Source: Paenibacillaceae bacterium
Lineage (GTDB): Bacteria > Bacillota > Clostridia > Lachnospirales > Lachnospiraceae
Direction of reading: 5' to 3'
Assembly (NCBI GenBank): GCA_015057705.1
Contig: SVDU01000011.1
Coordinates: forward strand, 89,522 to 153,521
DNA length: 64,000 bases
Part shown: piece after piece, positions 59,552 to 64,000 of the stretch
Numbering within the stretch: the stretch's first letter is position 1
How the letters are laid out: every line of letters starts with the position of its first letter
Made by a program: the position numbers and the translations under genes
Notes under the pieces: generated by a model
The model's database searches: none
Told to the model about the DNA's origin: nothing
The model's input: the letters and a program-made list of their open reading frames with translations, nothing else

Positions 59552-61513
59552 ATGAAGATTACGTTAAAAGATGGTTCAGTCAAAGAGTATGATCATGCAA
59601 TGTCAGTCATTGATATCGCTTCCGATATCAGCGAAGGACTGGCAAGAAATGCCTGTGCAGGCGAGATAGATGGAGAGGTTGTTGATTTACGGACTACCGT
59701 GGATAAGGATTGCAGTTTAAGCATTTTAACAGTCAGCGATCCTGCAGGTCTTGCAGCTTACCGTCATACAACCAGCCATATCCTGGCTCAGGCAGTAAAG
59801 AGACTTTATCCTCAGGCCAAACTTGCCATCGGACCTTCCATCGAGAACGGATTTTACTATGATTTTGAAAATCCTTCTTTCTCCAGAGAAGATTTAGATA
59901 AAATCGAAGCTGAGATGAAAAAGATCATCAAAGAAGGAGAAGCAATTGAGCGTTTTACCCTTCCAAGAGAAGAAGCAGTTAAATTTATGGAAGAAAAGGG
60001 TGAGCCTTACAAGGTGGAACTGATTTTAGATCTTCCGGAAGGAGAGGAGATCTCGTTTTATAAGCAGGGAGATTTTACCGATCTTTGTGCAGGACCTCAT
60101 CTGATGAGCACAAAGTCCATTAAAGCATTTAAACTGACTTCATCCTCTGGTGCTTACTGGAGAGGAAGCGAGAAGAACGCAATGCTTGCCCGTATTTACG
60201 GAACAGCTTTCTCAAAGAAAGACGAATTAAACGAATATCTGGAATATTTAGCAAATATCAAAAACCGCGATCACAACAAACTTGGCCGTGACATGGAATT
60301 ATTTGCTACTGTAGATGTAATCGGCCAGGGTCTTCCTCTTTTAATGCCAAAGGGTGCCAAAATCATACAGACAATGCAAAGATGGATCGAAGATGAAGAG
60401 GAAAGACGTGGTTACATGAGAACCAAGACACCTCTTATGGCAAAGCGTGATTTATATATTATTTCTGATCACTGGGATCATTACAAAGAAGGCATGTTCG
60501 TTCTTGGTGATGAGGAAAAGGATGATGAAGTATTTGCTCTTCGTCCCATGACATGTCCGTTCCAGTATTATGTATATAAACAGAGCCAGAAATCTTACCG
60601 CGATCTTCCATGCAGATATGGTGAAACTTCCACTCTGTTTAGAAATGAAGATTCCGGAGAGATGCACGGACTTACACGTGTTCGTCAGTTTACTATTTCC
60701 GAGGGTCATTTAATCGTTCGTCCTGACCAGATTGAGGATGAGTTTAAAGGTTGTGTGGATCTTGCAAAATACTGCTTAACAACTCTTGGCCTGGAAGGTG
60801 ATGTAACATACCGTATGTCCAAGTGGGATCCTGACAATGCCAGCCACTATCTTGGAACTCCTGAGATGTGGGATGAAGTACAGGATATGATGCGAAAGAT
60901 TCTGGATCACATTGGAATCCAGTATACAGAAGCAGTGGGAGAAGCAGCATTCTATGGTCCGAAGCTGGATATCCAGGCGAAGAATGTATATGGCAAGGAA
61001 GATACCATGATCACCATTCAGCTGGATATGTTCCTGGCAGAGCGTTTCGATATGAGCTTCGTTGATAAAGATGGAACAAAGAAACGTCCTTATATTATTC
61101 ACAGAACTTCCATTGGCTGCTATGAAAGAACTCTTGCATGGTTGATTGAAAAGTACGAGGGTGCGTTCCCAACCTGGTTATGTCCGGAGCAGGTTCGTGT
61201 ACTTCCTATTTCCGAGAAGTATCATGAGTATGCAGCAAAAGTGGCTGATCAGCTGAAAGCAAACGGAATTCTTGCCACAGTGGATGAGCGTTCTGAAAAA
61301 ATCGGCTATAAGATCCGCGAAGCACGCCTTTCCAAACTGCCGTATATGCTGGTAGTGGGACAAAAAGAAGAGGAAGACGGTGTGGTTTCTGTCCGCAGCC
61401 GCTTTAACGGAGACGAAGGACAGCGCCCGATTGCAGACTTTATTGACGATATCTGCAAGGAGATCCGTACAAAAGAAATTAAGAAAATCAATGTAACAGA
61501 AGAATCCAAATAA
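59552..61513 (+). CDS. thrS: Threonyl-tRNA synthetase
   Basis: Class II synthetase charging tRNA-Thr and editing serine. The 653-residue protein has an N-terminal TGS domain (MKITLKDGSVKEYDHAMSVI), the editing domain with HTTSHILAQAVKRLYP near 70 and its CxxxH part (DLCAGPHLMSTK near 180), the catalytic core with zinc ligand Cys in LRPMTCPFQYY near 335 and two His downstream (LTRVRQFTISEGHLI), and the anticodon-binding C-terminus (QVRVLPISEKYHEYA). ATG 59552 follows AAAGGAGATTAGAAC. T-box controlled. Confidence 0.97.
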   Translation: MKITLKDGSVKEYDHAMSVIDIASDISEGLARNACAGEIDGEVVDLRTTVDKDCSLSILTVSDPAGLAAYRHTTSHILAQAVKRLYPQAKLAIGPSIENGFYYDFENPSFSREDLDKIEAEMKKIIKEGEAIERFTLPREEAVKFMEEKGEPYKVELILDLPEGEEISFYKQGDFTDLCAGPHLMSTKSIKAFKLTSSSGAYWRGSEKNAMLARIYGTAFSKKDELNEYLEYLANIKNRDHNKLGRDMELFATVDVIGQGLPLLMPKGAKIIQTMQRWIEDEEERRGYMRTKTPLMAKRDLYIISDHWDHYKEGMFVLGDEEKDDEVFALRPMTCPFQYYVYKQSQKSYRDLPCRYGETSTLFRNEDSGEMHGLTRVRQFTISEGHLIVRPDQIEDEFKGCVDLAKYCLTTLGLEGDVTYRMSKWDPDNASHYLGTPEMWDEVQDMMRKILDHIGIQYTEAVGEAAFYGPKLDIQAKNVYGKEDTMITIQLDMFLAERFDMSFVDKDGTKKRPYIIHRTSIGCYERTLAWLIEKYEGAFPTWLCPEQVRVLPISEKYHEYAAKVADQLKANGILATVDERSEKIGYKIREARLSKLPYMLVVGQKEEEDGVVSVRSRFNGDEGQRPIADFIDDICKEIRTKEIKKINVTEESK

Positions 61514-61525
61514 TAATACACCATT

Positions 61526-61570
61526 CTGTGGGAGAGGAAATATCTTTGAGAATATTTTCCTCTCCCACAG
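61526..61570. terminator. Long perfect hairpin after thrS
   Basis: CTGTGGGAGAGGAAA (61526-61540) pairs perfectly with TTTCCTCTCCCACAG (61556-61570), with a few more A/T pairs towards the loop. There is no U-tract on either side, so it may act as an mRNA 3'-end stabiliser or a non-canonical terminator. Confidence 0.7.
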
Positions 61571-61624
61571 CGCATAATACCTCCTGAAATAAAATCTCAA
61601 TAAGTATTCCAGGAGGAAATAAAT

Positions 61625-61939
61625 ATGACAAAATTGGACTGTAATGTAACCAGTTGCCTGCATAATTCTGATAATTACTGCTGCAAATCTGCAATTATCG
61701 TGGAAGGTTCTCAGGCCAAGGATACCGTTGATACCTGCTGCGGCAGCTTTGATGAGAACAGAGACGGTTCTTTCCACAACTTATTCAAAACACCAGAGAG
61801 CAGACTGGAAGTGGACTGTGAAGCAGTTAACTGTGTGTACAATGAAGGACGTCACTGTTCCGCCGAGCATATTGGCATCGCAGGTGATGGCGCCAGATCT
61901 GCAGAGCATACGGAATGTGCTACATTTAAGACAAGATAA
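61625..61939 (+). CDS. Protein with two DUF1540 cysteine domains
   Basis: A 104-residue soluble protein with two copies of the DUF1540 motif: LDCNVTSCLHNSDNYCCKSA (residues about 4-23) plus CCGSF, and VDCEAVNCVYNEGRHCSAEH (about 59-78) plus ECATF. Each copy has four to five conserved Cys and probably binds a metal. Function is unknown; the family is frequent in spore-forming Firmicutes. CAGGAGGAAATAAAT precedes ATG 61625. It is followed by a bidirectional terminator. Confidence 0.88.
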   Translation: MTKLDCNVTSCLHNSDNYCCKSAIIVEGSQAKDTVDTCCGSFDENRDGSFHNLFKTPESRLEVDCEAVNCVYNEGRHCSAEHIGIAGDGARSAEHTECATFKTR

Positions 61940-61946
61940 GGGTAAA

Positions 61947-61995
61947 AAAGACAAAGACAGGCTGGCAGAGATATGGCAGGTCTTTGTCTTTCTTC
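61947..61995. terminator. Bidirectional terminator between DUF1540 and EamA genes
   Basis: AAAGACAAAGAC (61947-61958) pairs perfectly with GTCTTTGTCTTT (61980-61991). A-rich and T-rich flanks on both sides suit either strand. Confidence 0.8.
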
Positions 61996-61999
61996 TATA

Positions 62000-62413
62000 T
62001 TATAATATCATAAAAAATGTGCCAGCCGTAATCAGTAAGATACCAATCAGCTTTTTCCATACTATCTGTTCATGGAGAATGAGAAATGCCAGAATGATAG
62101 TAAATACAATACTGAACTTATCCACGGGAACAACCCTTGATGCTTCTCCAAGCTGCAGTGCCCTGTAATAGCAGAGCCAGGAAATTCCCGTAGCGCATCC
62201 AGAAAGAATAAGAAAAAACCAGCCTTTTGAACTGATCTGGCGGATTCCATCCTGGGAGCCTGTTATAAAGACAATGAACCATGCCAGAAGAACTACAACA
62301 ACAGTGCGTATGGCTGTGGCAAGATTGGAATTAACACCTTCCATTCCCAGCTTTGCCAGTATGGAAGTAAATGCAGCAAAGATAGAAGAGAGTAGTGCGA
62401 AGACAAACCACAT
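62000..62413 (-). CDS. Single-domain EamA/DMT family membrane protein
   Basis: A 137-residue protein with about five hydrophobic spans, one EamA domain instead of the usual two. Blocks are WFVFALLSSIFAAFTSILAK, AWFIVFITGS, SGCATGISWLCYYRALQLGE near 72, and VPVDKFSIVFTIILAFLILH near 95. Short DMT proteins of this type work as homodimers in other bacteria. AAGGAGG lies upstream of ATG 62413. It is a complete gene with its own ribosome site, not a fragment: no second domain remnant is seen on either side. Confidence 0.88.
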   Translation of the reverse strand: MWFVFALLSSIFAAFTSILAKLGMEGVNSNLATAIRTVVVVLLAWFIVFITGSQDGIRQISSKGWFFLILSGCATGISWLCYYRALQLGEASRVVPVDKFSIVFTIILAFLILHEQIVWKKLIGILLITAGTFFMIL

Positions 62414-62521
62414 TTTATATACCTCCTTGGGGATTTTGTTTTTTTATTACTAAATTGTATCTCTGATTTAAGTGATTCGCAACTGGCATTTTGCCTGGCA
62501 GCAAATAAAGATGAAAAAACA

Positions 62522-62550
62522 TTGACATATCACGAATTGTGTTGTATTAT
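62522..62550 (+). promoter_or_regulatory. Sigma-A promoter of the infC operon leader
   Basis: TTGACA (62522-62527), 17-nt spacer, TATTAT (62545-62550). Confidence 0.78.
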
Positions 62551-62559
62551 AATATAAGT

Positions 62560-62700
62560 TGTGAAAGCAACAGACAGGAAAGTAGGTATCCGCCTCACCA
62601 CGGCACGAGTAAGTGTCCCTGGTTCATAGCCTTTGATACATAGGTGTACTGTGTAGAGACTTTGGTGGTGGATAGCGTTTGTCTATCTACTTTTTTTTAT
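62560..62700 (+). ncRNA. Ribosomal-protein leader (L20-type) with attenuator before infC
   Basis: The leader ends in a terminator: GTGGATAG (62668-62675) with CTATCTAC (62683-62690), then T8 (62691-62698). Upstream CACCAC and TATCC (about 62590-62605) can pair with GTGGTG (62665-62670) and GGATA (62670-62674), opening the terminator. In bacilli the infC-rpmI-rplT operon is attenuated by L20 binding to such a leader; the same layout here makes L20 the likely ligand. Confidence 0.72.
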
Positions 62701-62759
62701 GCCTTAAGGCAGCAATGTAATTCCGACCAATACACACAATATAATGGAGGTGCACGACA

Positions 62760-63266
62760 ATTAGCGATTTAATGATTAATGAACAGATCAGAGATAAAGA
62801 AATTCTGTTGATTGGTGAAAACGGAGAAAAGCTTGGGGTTATGTTAACCAAAGATGCCATGCAGATGGCTAAAGAAGCAGAGCTTGATTTGGTTAAAATT
62901 GCTCCTACCGCGAAACCACCGGTTTGCAAGATCATCGATTACGGTAAGTATCGTTATGAGCTGGCAAGAAAAGAAAAAGAAGCTAAAAAGAAACAGAAGG
63001 TAATCGAAATAAAAGAAGTTCGCTTATCTCCCAACATTGACACTAATGATTTGAATACAAAGATGGGCGCCGCAAGGAAGTTCCTCGAAAAAGGAGATAA
63101 AGTTAAGGTAACCTTACGTTTCAGAGGTCGTGAGATGGCGCATATGTCAAAGTCCAGATATATTTTAGAGGATTTCGCTGAAAAGTTATCCGATATCGCC
63201 ACAATTGACAAACCATCGAAAGTGGAAGGAAGAAGCATGGTTATGTTTTTAACCGCAAAACGCTAA
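62760..63266 (+). CDS. infC: Translation initiation factor IF-3
   Basis: Prevents premature subunit joining and proofs start-codon choice. I start the 168-residue protein at ATT 62760 (reads as ISDLMINEQIRDKE) because GGAGGTG (62746-62752) lies 7 nt before it, while ATG 62772 is 19 nt away, too far. IF-3 genes are known for AUU-type starts that IF-3 itself discriminates against, giving autoregulation. Both domains are visible: N-terminal KAPPVC-like PTAKPPVCKIIDYGKYRYE, the lysine linker (KEKEAKKKQK) and the C-terminal RFRGREMAHMSK block. Confidence 0.93.
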   Translation: MSDLMINEQIRDKEILLIGENGEKLGVMLTKDAMQMAKEAELDLVKIAPTAKPPVCKIIDYGKYRYELARKEKEAKKKQKVIEIKEVRLSPNIDTNDLNTKMGAARKFLEKGDKVKVTLRFRGREMAHMSKSRYILEDFAEKLSDIATIDKPSKVEGRSMVMFLTAKR

Positions 63267-63293
63267 AAGAACATTATCAAGGAGGAAAATACA

Positions 63294-63491
63294 ATGCCTA
63301 AATTAAAAACAAGCAAATCAGCTGCAAAACGTTTCAAAGTTACAGGTACAGGAAAGCTTGTAAGAAATAAAGCTTACAAATCTCACATCTTAACTAAGAA
63401 ATCTACTAAGAGAAAAAGAAATCTTAGAAAAGATATTGTTACTGATGCAACCAATGCAAAAGTAATGAAAAAGATTTTACCATATTTATAG
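63294..63491 (+). CDS. rpmI: 50S ribosomal protein L35
   Basis: A 65-residue basic ribosomal protein of the large subunit. The start [20 protein letters not shown] and the middle [16 protein letters not shown] are the family signature. CAAGGAGGAAAATACA precedes ATG 63294, 27 bp after infC. Middle gene of infC-rpmI-rplT. Confidence 0.97.
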   Translation: MPKLKTSKSAAKRFKVTGTGKLVRNKAYKSHILTKKSTKRKRNLRKDIVTDATNAKVMKKILPYL

Positions 63492-63520
63492 AATTCTAAG
63501 TTGAGAAGGAGGAAAGACCG

Positions 63521-63877
63521 ATGGCAAGAATTAAAGGCGGTATGAACGCTAAGAAAAGACATAACAGAGTGTTAAAAATGGCTAAAGGCTATAGAGGCGC
63601 TCGTTCCAAACAGTATAGAGTAGCAAAGCAGTCCGTAATGAGAGCTTTAACAAGTTCTTATGCAGGCAGAAAAGAAAGAAAGAGACAGTTCAGACAGTTA
63701 TGGATTGCTCGTATCAATGCAGCAGCACGTATTAACGGCGTATCCTACAGCGTATTTATGCATGGATTAAAGTTAGCTGGCGTTGATTTAAACAGAAAAG
63801 TATTAGCTGACATGGCTGTTAATGATGCAGAAGGCTTCGCAAAATTAGCTGAGCTTGCAAAATCAAAGGTAGCTTAA
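63521..63877 (+). CDS. rplT: 50S ribosomal protein L20
   Basis: A 118-residue rRNA-binding protein essential for early 50S assembly, and in bacilli the repressor of its own operon. [40 protein letters not shown] and [18 protein letters not shown] (here written [13 protein letters not shown]) are typical. AGAAGGAGGAAAGACC precedes ATG 63521. It is followed by a terminator at 63898. Confidence 0.97.
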   Translation: MARIKGGMNAKKRHNRVLKMAKGYRGARSKQYRVAKQSVMRALTSSYAGRKERKRQFRQLWIARINAAARINGVSYSVFMHGLKLAGVDLNRKVLADMAVNDAEGFAKLAELAKSKVA

Positions 63878-63897
63878 TCGCATATTCAAACCTCGGA

Positions 63898-63922
63898 AAC
63901 CTCGTGTTTACGGGGTTTTTTT
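63898..63922 (+). terminator. Intrinsic terminator after rplT
   Basis: AACCTCG (63898-63904) pairs with CGGGGTT (63911-63917), loop TGTTTA, followed by a T-run to about 63922. Confidence 0.88.
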
Positions 63923-63935
63923 GCTTTATAGGAAA

Positions 63936-63965
63936 TTGCGCAAATAGTCAAAGATAGTGTATAAT
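63936..63965 (+). promoter_or_regulatory. Possible promoter for a gene beyond the window
   Basis: TTGCGC (63936-63941), 18-nt spacer, TATAAT (63960-63965). The -35 is weak; no gene start is seen before the window ends. Confidence 0.45.
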
Positions 63966-64000
63966 GACTTTGAAATAAAAAATAGCATAGCAAAAGAGCG

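Noticed and set aside
62000..62413. Truncated two-domain EamA pseudogene
   Set aside because: The gene has its own start, ribosome site and clean end at a terminator, and no remnant of a second domain is visible nearby.

Overview
The window looks like chromosomal core DNA of an anaerobic, endospore-forming Firmicute of the family Lachnospiraceae (Clostridium cluster XIVa, Lacrimispora-like). The evidence is gene content: spoIIGA-sigE and sigG, class III (anaerobic) ribonucleotide reductase, flavodiiron protein, DUF5717/DUF5716 and DUF4364 proteins that I know mainly from Lachnospiraceae, T-box leaders and Gram-positive Shine-Dalgarno sites. The species assignment is inference. I see no prophage, CRISPR array, intact insertion sequence, rRNA or tRNA.

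Layout. 1-4.7 kb: protein quality control (clpP end, a 52-bp tandem repeat, clpX, lon, engB). 4.7-8.4 kb: polar amino-acid ABC importer and a D-2-hydroxyacid dehydrogenase. 8.4-10.4 kb (minus): malic enzyme, a DUF4364 protein and a small membrane protein. 10.5-16.1 kb: a three-gene operon of unknown function (DUF5717 giant protein, actin/Hsp70-fold DUF5716 protein, TPR protein), which is the best candidate for an undescribed system. 16.1-19.1 kb: T-box leader and valS. 19.3-23.3 kb: sporulation sigma cluster spoIIGA-sigE ... sigG, with an ECF sigma/RsiV-like pair lodged between sigE and an inverted sigG. 23.4-25.4 kb: divergent coaX and coaBC (first three steps from pantothenate towards CoA). 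25.5-29.1 kb: prfC, yqeY, pepV. 29.1-32.1 kb: methionine importer metNIQ behind a leader with a methionine-rich 31-codon ORF and a strong terminator, a candidate attenuation system. 32.1-35.5 kb: small membrane proteins, ylmC, nrdR, yqeG, efp. 35.6-35.7 kb: an unexplained structured intergenic element. 35.8-38.5 kb (minus): nitrosative/oxidative-stress module (Crp/Fnr regulator, ric, fprA). 38.8-44.4 kb: argS, SNF2 helicase, flavoprotein. 44.5-47.2 kb: nrdD-nrdG behind an NrdR box. 47.3-50 kb: MATE exporter, DUF1275 and PPC-domain proteins. 50-54.6 kb: LysR/UxaA-family dehydratase pair, then a TetR regulator and a FucO-like alcohol dehydrogenase with a four-half-site palindrome and a Rex-like site. 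54.7-59.2 kb: MATE, acetamidase/formamidase, ilvE, AEC transporter. 59.2-61.5 kb: T-box and thrS. 61.6-64 kb: DUF1540 protein, EamA protein, infC-rpmI-rplT with attenuator leader and a non-canonical AUU start for infC.

How the genes work together. Much of the window is translation and protein homeostasis (three aminoacyl-tRNA synthetases, EF-P, RF3, IF3, L35, L20, EngB, Clp/Lon) with RNA-level control: two T-boxes, a ribosomal-protein leader and the methionine leader. NrdR (33.7 kb) probably controls nrdDG (44.5 kb) through the box seen at 44490. The Crp/Fnr protein probably controls the adjacent ric-fprA operon through a palindrome near -43. The two synthetase leaders align in the specifier region, giving GUA (Val) and ACC (Thr) as specifier codons.
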